The position numbers were made by a program, and so were the translations under genes. A stretch of 36,820 nucleotides of DNA from Chara braunii (Eukaryota; Streptophyta; Charophyceae; Charales; Characeae). Below, piece after piece: positions 29,553-36,820 of the stretch (within the stretch, counting starts at the first letter, position 1; every line of letters begins with the position of its first letter). The notes beneath the pieces were generated by a model, which saw only the letters and a list, made by a program, of their open reading frames with translations, was not told the DNA's origin and did no database searches. The stretch covers positions 362,886 through 399,705 of the forward strand of contig BFEA01000035.1 of NCBI GenBank assembly GCA_003427395.1. The letters run 5' to 3'.

Positions 29553-30587
29553 GACACCTAAGTTGACTAGGTGGGCCGTTGAGATAGACCAGTACGACTT
29601 TGAGCTCAAGCCTGTTAAAGGAAAGTACAATGTAGTCGCGGACGCTCTGAGTAGGAGCTCAAACTACTTTGGAGCTATAATACACTATTTGGATATAGGG
29701 AGTGACCTGCAGGAGAAAGTTAGAGCGTATGCGTATGACCCTATTTATAGTGACCTCCTCAAGAGGGTTAAGGAGGCCCCAGAGACCGAACCAGATTACC
29801 GCACTACAGAGGGGTTGTTATTTGAGAAGACTAACGTAGTAGACTGTCTATGCGTTCCTAACAGCGAGGAGATCCGTAGTTTGATCTTAGGGGAACGCCA
29901 TGACACAGAGGGACATTCCGGTTGGCAAAAGAATCTAGCCAATCTGATGCATGTGTACACTTGGCCAGGAATGAAAGCTGACTGCATAGAGTATGTCTGT
30001 AGTTGCAAAGTATGCCCGAGAAACATGAGTACTGCGCGTGCCCCTCTAGGTCTTCTCAGACCCTTGCCTATTCCTGATCAGCCAGGAGATTCAATGTCCA
30101 TTGACTTTATGGATGTCGGCGTCACGAGTAGGCATGGTAAGAGCCAAGTCATGGTCATAGTTGATAGATGTAGTAAGTATGTTGTTTTTGTTCCTTTGCC
30201 TGCAGAGGCACGCACCGAGTTAGTTATTCAAAAGTTTTTTTTTATTTTTGGGTTAGTGAACATGGAGTCCCATTTTGTATAATTAGTGCTAGAGACACCC
30301 GTTTCACAAGTCACCACTGGCAGGAACTGATGAAAGTTTATGGATCGAAGTTGTTGATGTCGTCTATCCGCCATCCAGAGACTAACGGTCAGACTGAGCA
30401 GATGAACAAGATCCTGCAGCAAGTTCTGCGTATATACATTAGACCTGATCAAGTCAATTGGGACGAGATGTTGCCCAAGGTAGCCAGTGCGTATAACAAC
30501 AACGTGCACTTGACCACCTGTCGCACTCCCAACGAGTTACACAAGTCCTTTAGGCTACCGCCCAATCGGGCAACACCAACAACGTAA
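29460..30587 (+). pseudogene. pol: RNase H end and integrase, element B (middle catalytic Asp is Ala, truncated)
   Basis: Frame 1 (to 30282) gives YLLGRHFKMYSDHETPRWLK, KYNVVADALSRSSNYFG, then the H2C2 domain (HDTEGH...CSCKVC, about 29899-30014) and SMSIDFMDV with the first catalytic Asp at 30103-30105. A frameshift in a run of nine T near 30233-30241 moves the core to frame 3: CIISARDTRFTSHHW and NGQTEQMNKIL (Glu 30396-30398). The position 35 residues before Glu, Asp in element A (SDRD), is Ala here (GCT 30288-30290). Pol similarity ends near 30560, so the C-terminal domain present in element A is missing. Confidence 0.9.
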
Positions 30588-30599
30588 CCAGAAGTAGCC

Positions 30600-31420
30600 C
30601 TCTCCCTTGAATGGCACCAGGCGCCCTATCTACTCTACAGCCTATCCTACAACTACAATCATGGAAGCAACCAGACTACTTGACGACCAGCTAGTGATGA
30701 CGTCAACACCAATGCCGACCTCCTCTTCCACCAGGTACGTCACTCTCTCTTGTCCCTCACTCTCCCTTGTTATCCCACACAGCGCTCTTCACCTCCCGAA
30801 GAACCACCTTCGCCCTCACCTCCTCCAGCGCCCTCATGCAGTCTGGCTATGGCTGCCAGCGCCCTGCGTCCAGGCTGCGCCCTACCGCTTAGCGCCAGCC
30901 TGCCTTCTCTCAGCCTAGCGCAACGCCGCACACTCGCAATGCAACAGCGTGCCGGCCTTGCTCGCAATGGCCAAGCTCCCTTCCCACTCGCCCGCTCTGC
31001 CTATATGCCAGTGTTGCGAGTGGGCGGTCTACCTCGAGCCTGCGCCTGGGTCCCAGTATCTGCGCCCAGGCCCTATGCAGATGGGGCCCAGGAAATACAG
31101 TTGCGCCCCTTATGCTAGGGCAATTGTCCAGATTCAGACCCCGTACCGGTTTCCCATTGGTTTCCTCGGCCTCTACAACGAAATACTGTTTTTCCATAGG
31201 CCAGGGACCAATGGGTGATGTGTCGGCCTCCCAGACTATCGCCCAGGGCTCGACCAACCGAGGCCCTGGGCTCAACTGCCTCTGCAGGAGTCTGAGGCTC
31301 CCGATGCATTCCAACCAACTGGCGTGCGGCAACTGCCTGATACCCACTTTGTGAAATGCTGAATGAAGGCCTCTCGTGGATATTCTGGCCCGCCTTCACT
31401 TAGGGCGGGCACCAAGCTTG
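30600..31420. repeat. Foldback-rich non-coding block after element B
   Basis: Inverted repeats are CCCACTCGC/GCGAGTGGG (30983-31024), CCCATTGGT/ACCAATGGG (31153-31215), GCCCAGGGCTCG/CGAG-G-CCCTGGGC (31241-31271) and GCCCGCC/GGCGGGC (about 31389-31411). A GCTATGGC word lies at 30846-30853. A perfect TGACGTCA (bZIP/CRE-type site) is at 30698-30705. Long frames on both strands here are compositional and match no family. Confidence 0.65.
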
Positions 31421-31712
31421 CCGGGGGCCTATGCCCAGAACATATGCATGTCGGCAAGGCCCCGTTGAGGGCTTAATCATCACAGTAACCCTCATCACAC
31501 TGGCAGTTAGAGGGACGTATCCAGCCATTTTCATGGTCGAACAAGTGTTTCTGTTTTTTTTTTTTTTTTTTTTCGTATGTTTTCGGAATCTGACAACCTG
31601 GCCACGGGGCTGAGATGCCCTCACTGAGAGCATACTCACACTACCAGTTCCAAGAATGTATACAACTGCAATCACGACCAAAGCATTGTTTCCTTTTCTT
31701 TTTTTGTAAGTT
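31421..31712. other. Unassigned DNA with a T-run
   Basis: Short stretch without genes; contains T runs at about 31554-31573 and 31698-31710. In the minus orientation the T runs read as A runs just beyond the end of the LINE-like ORF1 remnant, which would fit a LINE poly-A tail, but the element end is not defined. Confidence 0.35.
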
Positions 31713-31949
31713 TCACGGCAGCAACTTTTCTATTATTTTTTCCTTTTTTTTTTCTCCCCGTGAGAGTACCATAAAGAAATGGAGTGGGACCCAGGCTCGA
31801 CAAACTCGGAGTGCAGTGAAATTCAGGGTCGGCAAAAACAGGCTCGGAGGTACTGGTGGTTTAAGGCAGCGTTCTTCTTGGTGTCTTTGTAGATTTAGCA
31901 CCAGGTCCCTCGTGAATATTTTCGCTGATTTCTTTTCAAATTTCATGGT

Positions 31950-32903
31950 CTGCCATCTGCTGTTCGAGGGGGGGTAAACATCAGGCTTTGGGGTAGGTTC
32001 ACCTTCCAGTACCCAGACCCAGTCCGGGACTGGCAGGTTGTCGTTGAAGATGCACCCCACGTACTGGTTGCGTCTCACGTACCAGAAGCCTGGTTCATCC
32101 TCCACTTCCGCCAGACTTGTCTGTTTGAGTACCCTTGGCTGTCTCCAAGTTTTTCGAGCAGCTGGGGTCTGTTCCCATGTGCCCTCTCTTCCTACACTTG
32201 AAGCAAGGTGGATTGCTTTTGCTGGATATTGTCACCTTGATTGTCCTGTCTCTCATGATGATGAACCAATAGTCAGGCATTTGTGGGGGGATGCCATTGC
32301 CTAGGTCCAGGCAGACTGTCATTGTATTGTGCTGCAGCACCAAAAAAATATGGCGTCGCGATTATCGACTCCACGATTTTCAGATGGCCATACTCCACTT
32401 GCAAGCGTTCCTTTATTCCTCCATGCAGTCCCTCGTGTACATTATTGAATTGTACCCAAAAATACTTTTTCATCAGTTCTTGTCTGTAGCGCGAGGGTGT
32501 CATTTGGATGGGGTTGTCGGGTTTCCACGGGTGCACCGTGACTACTGAGGAGTTGCAGGTGAAAGTCTTGTTCCTCAGGACGTCTGTGTAGGTCGGATCC
32601 TTGCAAATTACCATTATTGCGTTTTCGTGGGTGGAATGATACTTTTGGTTCCGTTCCTTTCACTGGATCCATTTTGAGCTTTGTTGGGCGATTCAACTCT
32701 TGGCTTTTTTTGGAGAAGGTAAACAGCACAACGTGTTTTTCGTGAAATTCGTGCAGTTTCCGAATCTTCTCCTTTGGGTACTCGTATACTACCACTTCTT
32801 CCTTCCTGTGATCTTCGACCTCCACCAGTTTCACACTCCTCACCAGTTGTGTTTTGGTCTGTTCCGCTAACCAGTTTTGTGTTTCGATTCCCATTCCCTC
32901 CAT
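31950..32903 (-). pseudogene. LINE-like ORF1 (gag-like, CCHC), minus-strand copy
   Basis: Read downward from 32903: MEGMGIETQNWLAEQTKTQL, VVVYEYPKEKIRKLHEFHEK, HVVLFTFSKKSQ; then, frame-shifted, VICKDPTYTDVLRNKTFTCN, SSVVTVHPWKPDNPIQMTPS and KYFWVQFNNVHEGLHGGIKE; then VCLDLGNGIPPQMPDYWFII and MRDRTIKVTISSKSNPPCFK. The knuckle CFKCRKRGHMGTDPSC (32205-32158) has two extra residues before the last Cys. VGCIFNDNLPVPDWVWVLEG and KPDVYPPSNSRW close the match to 18600-18755. The WV(Q/R)FNN...CCHC order is like DUF4283/zf-CCHC proteins of plant LINE ORF1. Frameshifts make it non-functional. Confidence 0.7.
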
Positions 32904-33069
32904 TTCGTTCCTTGAAGCTCTGCCTCTCGTCTTTTACCCCTGTCTGACTGACTTCGACTTTTGCCCCGTTATCTAGGAAGGTGTTGCCAGTCTTGGTGAA
33001 ATGTCTCTTCCTTGGTTAGCGTTGGGCTGTTTTGTCTTCGTTGCCTTATCTCGTTTTGTTCCTGCGCTT

Positions 33070-33180
33070 GGGTAGGTACAATCAATTTAGGCAAGTAATA
33101 AATAAAAAATAAAAGAATAAAAGAATAAAAGAATAAATGAATAAATGAATAAATAGTTGAATGAATAAATTAACCAACGA
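33070..33180. repeat. AT-rich AATAAA(A/T)G microsatellite
   Basis: AATAAAAG and AATAAATG words repeat in tandem between about 33096 and 33170. It lies upstream, in minus orientation, of the minus-strand ORF1. No function is implied. Confidence 0.85.
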
Positions 33181-33800
33181 GTTGCTGAGAAGGGTGTCTA
33201 GAAAATCCCTCCTTTAAGGTCCTAATCTCTTCGATGATAGCTGAAGATGTGATGATTAGGGGAATCTGTTCTTCTTGAGAAGTCAAAGTCGATTACTGGC
33301 CTTGATGAGTTTCAGCAAAAGTTTCCGACGGATCTTCGCTTCCCCACTTGGGGAGCGTATGAATCGATCCGAAGATGCAAATAAAACTGCGAGGATTAAT
33401 TGAACACAAGATCGAGATACCCGACAACTGAGTTTTACCTCCCCCCCCCGGGAACGTGCATTCTGCTCATGAGTGGAGTCAGCAGGTTTCGACAGAGTTA
33501 GGCCTCCCCACCGTAAGATCTGGTCCTGATTTGGGCGAGAGGGCAATTTGGCAAAGCGATGCAGCGGGGTGCCTGGCAATGGTTATCCCACCTGCCTAGT
33601 TTTACAGTATTTGGATGAGTCCAGAGTAGAGAAAGAGGTTGGATGAGACCAAAATCGTTAGTATAATGGTATTGATTGTATTGTAGCTAGTAATGTCTCG
33701 ATAATGTTTAATTTAGTAATAATAAATTAATAATGGTAGATCATCCTAGATTCGTATTAATGAAAGTGGTGAAATTCTACTATTAGTAAATGTACATAAA
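33181..33800. other. Unassigned intergenic DNA
   Basis: No ORF or repeat could be supported. A run of ten C lies at about 33441-33450. AT-rich sequence with TTAGTAATAATAAATTAATAATGG-like stretches fills 33680-33800. Confidence 0.4.
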
Positions 33801-33829
33801 AGGAATATTAATCATAGAGCCGAGGCAAC

Positions 33830-34470
33830 GAGTAGTGGGTCTGTAGTGTGTGGGGCTCGTTGATACGGGGTAGGGAGTAATGGGGTGGAGAGGGTGGGGA
33901 AATTGGTATGGGGGTTGGATGGAGAAAGGGTTGAATGTTGTAGGGGGGCTCGGTGATGTGTGCGTGGTGCTTAGCTAGTGCTTGGAGACGATGGAGGTGG
34001 GGCACTGGGGTGTTGAAGGGAGGGCGAGTGGGTCTGGCGGAAGAACGTAAGAAGGGGTTGTGGGGTTGAGTTGAGAGTCAGGGTGAGGCGTTGGGATGTG
34101 TAGGGTCAAGGGGGAGTCCGGGTGTGTCTGAGCTTGGCGGGGGGAGGGGAGGGATCTGAGTATGTGGGAGAGTGACGGATTGAGGAGAGGGGTCTGGAGG
34201 AGTGAAGGTTTCGCGGGGGGTGAGATGGGAGTTGTGGTGGGAAGTCGCGGTTAGGAGTTATGGTGGGGACTTAAATCTTGTGGTAGATGGGATCGCTGGG
34301 GTATGGATGGGGGAGGGTGGAGAGTTGGTAGCGGGATCCAAACAGTGGATGGGAGAGTTGAGTGGATGTCGGTGGTGGAACGGGGAACTGGGGAACGGGT
34401 GTGTGCGATTCAGACTATTTGGACGGGGGCTGGAGGTGTGGGGTGGGTGGGGCTCGTGGTTCCTATCGTT
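33830..34470. other. Strongly G-rich, C-poor plus-strand tract
   Basis: For about 640 bp the plus strand is dominated by G and T/A with very few C, with many GGGG and GGG runs (for example 33866-33900, 34050-34150, 34300-34330, 34420-34455). The apparent Trp/Gly/Val-rich frame at 34202-34483 follows from this composition. The tract has many closely spaced G runs able to form G-quadruplexes. No gene is supported. Confidence 0.7.
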
Positions 34471-34829
34471 TCAGTTTAGCTAGGCTACTGTTTGTACCTG
34501 CGTGACGACTTCCTGAATCTCGTGTTCAATGTGCACAGTAATGAATGTCTTTGTCCGTGGTGTGAGTCGTGTCCGTTGTGAGTGTTGTGGGTGGTTGGTG
34601 TAGGTTGTTCTACTTTCCCTGTTCCGAGCTTCGTCGAGTACTCGTGATGATAGCTTGAACCTCCTTTCGTCGCGTTCTCCCCTGGATCGATTTGGCTGCT
34701 CCGTTCATATGTGTTTAATCAGCACAACCTTGTGCTGATCCTATCCCTCGGGCTTTGTTTGCTACACGTAGGTTAGACATCGCGATCTTACCTTTTCTGT
34801 CGAGCAGAGCAGTGCCAACCTTCCAATGT

Positions 34830-35545
34830 GTGTGATGTCTTGCCTGCCTGTGGTGTCCGTTGTTCCTCTAGAAGGCCGTGTTCTCCCTTCCTCGTCTCTC
34901 TTGTCTTTTCCTTCTTGTGTCGTGACTCTCTCGTCTCTTTCTCGCCTGTATTCTCCTTTTGGTGTGTCTTCTCCTTCCTCTCCTCCTCCTCCCTTTTTCT
35001 CTCTCTGTCCCTTTCTTGTATTAGGGATGGCCACGCCCAAAGGCGTGGCGTAGTGTGGCTGTCCCTTGTCCCTTCCTCCCTTTCCCGCCGAAAGTTCAGG
35101 GTTCGAAAGGGGAGATGCGCGCGTGTTCACGCGCGCGGAAAGGAACACGAACGTTGAATGGTGGCTCGAGGATTAGTGGGCCCTGTACGCGAGGCCACAC
35201 GGACGCTCTCTTCCTCTTACCCTGAGCTGACCTTCCTTTCCTTTCTCGTCGCTTTTCTCCTTTCCTTCTTCGGGGAAACTTGCTCGCTTTCCTTCTCCTT
35301 TCCCTCGCGTCTGTTGTCTTTTCCTTAACTTAGGTACCCTACTCTTATCCCCTTTTTCTCATTGCTCCCCACTTCTCCTCTTCCTCTCTCCGTCTTCGCC
35401 TGTCTTTCCTGTCTCTTGCCGTGAATAGCCACATCCGAAGGAGTGGCGAGGATCAGCGTGATCACCCCTTCCGATTCCCGCCTTTCGTTTCCCTGTTTGA
35501 AAAGGAGATGGCACGAGCGTGAAAAAGCACACGGGGCAAAGTTTC
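34830..35545. repeat. CT-rich tracts with two divergent copies of a foldback-bearing module
   Basis: Two modules at about 35025-35155 and 35425-35545 share order and partial identity: a GCCAC..C-C-AAAGG-GTGGCG hairpin, a C/T tract, TTCAGGG or TTCCCTG, then AAAGGGGAGATG or AAAAGGAGATGG. The first has perfect stems CCACGCC/GGCGTGG (about 35031-35048) and GCGCGCGTG-TT-CACGCGCGC (35117-35136); the second keeps decayed versions. C/T-rich DNA precedes each copy. Confidence 0.6.
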
Positions 35546-35697
35546 GCGCCGGTTGAAGGTAATTCGTGGGCGTGCGGACGCGGTAGTTAGCGCAGTGAAT
35601 TAGCGCTTGCCGGTCGGCGCTAGCTCAAAACTCAATGTAACCTGAGCTTAATCGCTCCAATTTTCAAATTTCAACTTCTAATGTTTTCCCCTGAATA

Positions 35698-35976
35698 GAA
35701 CGCACAGTCATTATAGCTGCATTTGGGGCAACCTTCAGTCTAGATACGACCATTATGGCCGTACCTTCTATTCAGGAGAAGACGGTAGCTTTCATCCCAG
35801 TTCAAACCTTCAAGATGATCCACTGTGGAGATGAGATACATATTTCCAGGCTCACCAGATATCATAGGAAGAGAGCAAGGAGGACACGGGCAAGGAACCA
35901 AGATATCCGGCTCAAATTTCTGTTTCTTGAGATAGATTTAAGAAAACTATTTCTTCAACCAGCATCAAAGATGTAG
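35698..35976 (+). CDS. Possible host-gene exon, unrecognised
   Basis: An open frame through ATG 35755 reads TVIIAAFGATFSLDTTIMAV, PSIQEKTVAFIPVQTFKMIH and CGDEIHISRLTRYHRKRARR. The segment has balanced composition and protein-like residue mixing, unlike neighbouring tracts. I recognise no family. A basic patch RKRARRTRARNQ lies near its end and might be coding or the run into an intron. No splice sites or further exons could be tied to it. Confidence 0.25.
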   Translation, partial: ERTVIIAAFGATFSLDTTIMAVPSIQEKTVAFIPVQTFKMIHCGDEIHISRLTRYHRKRARRTRARNQDIRLKFLFLEIDLRKLFLQPASKM

Positions 35977-36024
35977 AGAGGTAAAAAGTTAAAAAGACGA
36001 AAAAACACATGTAATGCATGTTCA

Positions 36025-36240
36025 CCTGTGTACGGATCCGGGCCGCCCGGCCGACCAGCGCCTGCCCGGGGGAGGTACCGGGCAGCCTGGCCGGGCGGGC
36101 AGCCTGGTTGGGGGCCGGGCACCCCCAGCACACCTTGTTGGGGGGGGTTTCCGACCCCGAATCGCCAAGTTCTGGCCTCCCCAGGGCCTACTGGGTCCGA
36201 CCAGGCCCAGAAAACGGCGCGCTGGGCCCGTGAGGTCAGT
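36025..36240. repeat. GC-rich CCGGGC/GGCCGGG repeat block
   Basis: Dense CCCGG/CCGGG/GGCCG words, including a direct repetition of GGGCAGCCTGG (about 36080 and 36100). Frames in this block are Gly/Pro/Arg-rich artefacts. It directly precedes the paired-hairpin foldback. Confidence 0.55.
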
Positions 36241-36259
36241 TTTTTTTTTTGAATTTGTG

Positions 36260-36389
36260 ACGGCCCTCCGGCCGTCGATCATCCATGATCGACGGCCAGA
36301 GGGCCGTTTGTTTTTTGGAGGGAAAATCAAGGCCCCGTTTGAACAACCGACTGGCTGGGGCGGCCTGCATCGGCTGTCCAAACGGGGCC
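36260..36389. repeat. Paired-hairpin foldback plus second inverted repeat
   Basis: Arms 36260-36282 and 36285-36307 match in reverse complement at 22 of 23 positions (one transition) around a CC centre. Each arm folds alone as ACGGCC-CTCC-GGCCGT or ACGGCC-AGAG-GGCCGT, and the junction reads TCGATC-ATCCAT-GATCGA. A second inverted repeat, GGCCCCGTTTGAACA at 36331-36345 and its complement at 36375-36389, has 14 of 15 matching, again with a transition. Confidence 0.85.
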
Positions 36390-36548
36390 CCTTCTCCAGC
36401 TGCCTGCGTTCGTGGTTCAGCCGCCCTCGCTCCTCGAACAGCCCGTTGTTGCCATCGCCTGGGAGCTGCACTCCCCCGTCGTCGTGGAGTCGCCCGTGGC
36501 CCGTCGCCAGTGTCGTGGAGTCGCCCGTCGCTCGCCCCCCTCTCATCA

Positions 36549-36581
36549 TCTTCTTCTTCTTCTTCTTCTTCTTCTTCTTCT

Positions 36582-36606
<25 letters not shown>
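36549..36606. repeat. (CTT)n microsatellite in pyrimidine-rich DNA
   Basis: CTT triplets run almost pure for about 57 bp, then degrade into CTC/CTT-rich DNA to the end of the window. The long Ser/Leu/Phe and Glu frames across it are artefacts. Confidence 0.95.
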
Positions 36607-36616
<10 letters not shown>

Positions 36617-36820
36617 TCTCCTCCTCCTCTTCCGACTATCTTCTTTTTCTTTTTTTTTTTTGTTCCATTCGTCAGCGATAGGTCGCGAGATAAACGACAG
36701 GTAAGAAAAAAATAAAAAAACTGCTCCGCTCGTCATCTCTTCTTCTTCTTCTTCTTCTCTCCTCCCCCGCCTCCCCCTTATCTTCTTCTCCTTCCTCTTC
36801 TCTCCTCCTCCTCCTCTTCC

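Noticed and set aside
36014-36736. Overlapping Gly/Pro/Arg-, Ser- and Glu-rich frames
   Set aside because: They are explained by the GC-rich block and CTT microsatellite; frames are open on both strands at once.

Overview
This is a repeat-dominated piece of a eukaryotic nuclear genome. Evidence: decayed Ty3/gypsy LTR retrotransposons, plant-LINE-like ORF1 remnants, MITEs with target-site duplications, long microsatellites, an N gap inside a GA tract, and no intact long gene. The large, repeat-rich Ty3/gypsy and CCHC-ORF1 style suggests a streptophyte/charophyte alga such as Chara braunii; this is inference from protein style, not a database match.

Layout. 1-5542 (+): element A, a Ty3/gypsy copy running from the LTR/leader through gag, protease, RT, RNase H and integrase, broken by stops, frameshifts and a 245-bp MITE. 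5543-7080: post-pol DNA with a 34-bp minisatellite and GC-rich degenerate repeats. 7080-8930: a tRNA-like head (possible SINE), long TG/GA microsatellites and an unusual run of nearly end-to-end stem-loops. 8930-9300: degenerate 54-bp tandem repeats. 9300-12090: mostly unassigned DNA. 12093-13443: a ~112-bp tandem array, one monomer of which holds a second MITE (749 bp) of the same family as the first. 13560-14100: one possible host exon. 14960-16590 (-): RNase H tail, integrase and C-terminus of a third Ty3 copy. 17641-18755 (+): LINE-like ORF1. 18765-23519 (-): protease, gag and LTR/leader of element C, interrupted by repeat clusters. 23600-24930: GA tract, assembly gap, repeated GCTATGGC modules and a TTGACC (W-box) array. 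24950-30587 (+): element B, the best-preserved gag-pol. 30600-31420: a second foldback-rich block. 31713-32903 (-): a second LINE-like ORF1. 33070-36820: AT microsatellite, G-rich then CT-rich strand-skewed DNA, one possible host exon, a GC-rich foldback cluster and a CTT microsatellite.

How it works together. Nothing here looks like a working operon or host pathway. The three Ty3/gypsy copies carry different lesions at catalytic sites. A has altered protease (DPG) and RT (YLDN) motifs but keeps its integrase triad. B keeps DSG and YLDD but lost the last zinc-knuckle Cys and the middle integrase Asp. C has DCG in the protease, and its RT is not seen. No copy could be autonomous. The two MITEs share near-identical ends (CATACTTGCAAG) and 8-bp target duplications, which fits the hAT superfamily. 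The most unusual material is non-coding: the stem-loop series at 8.4-8.8 kb, back-to-back hairpins with GATC junctions at 7.2 and 36.3 kb, the ~12-bp-periodic W-box array upstream of element B, and the scattered GCTATGGC module.
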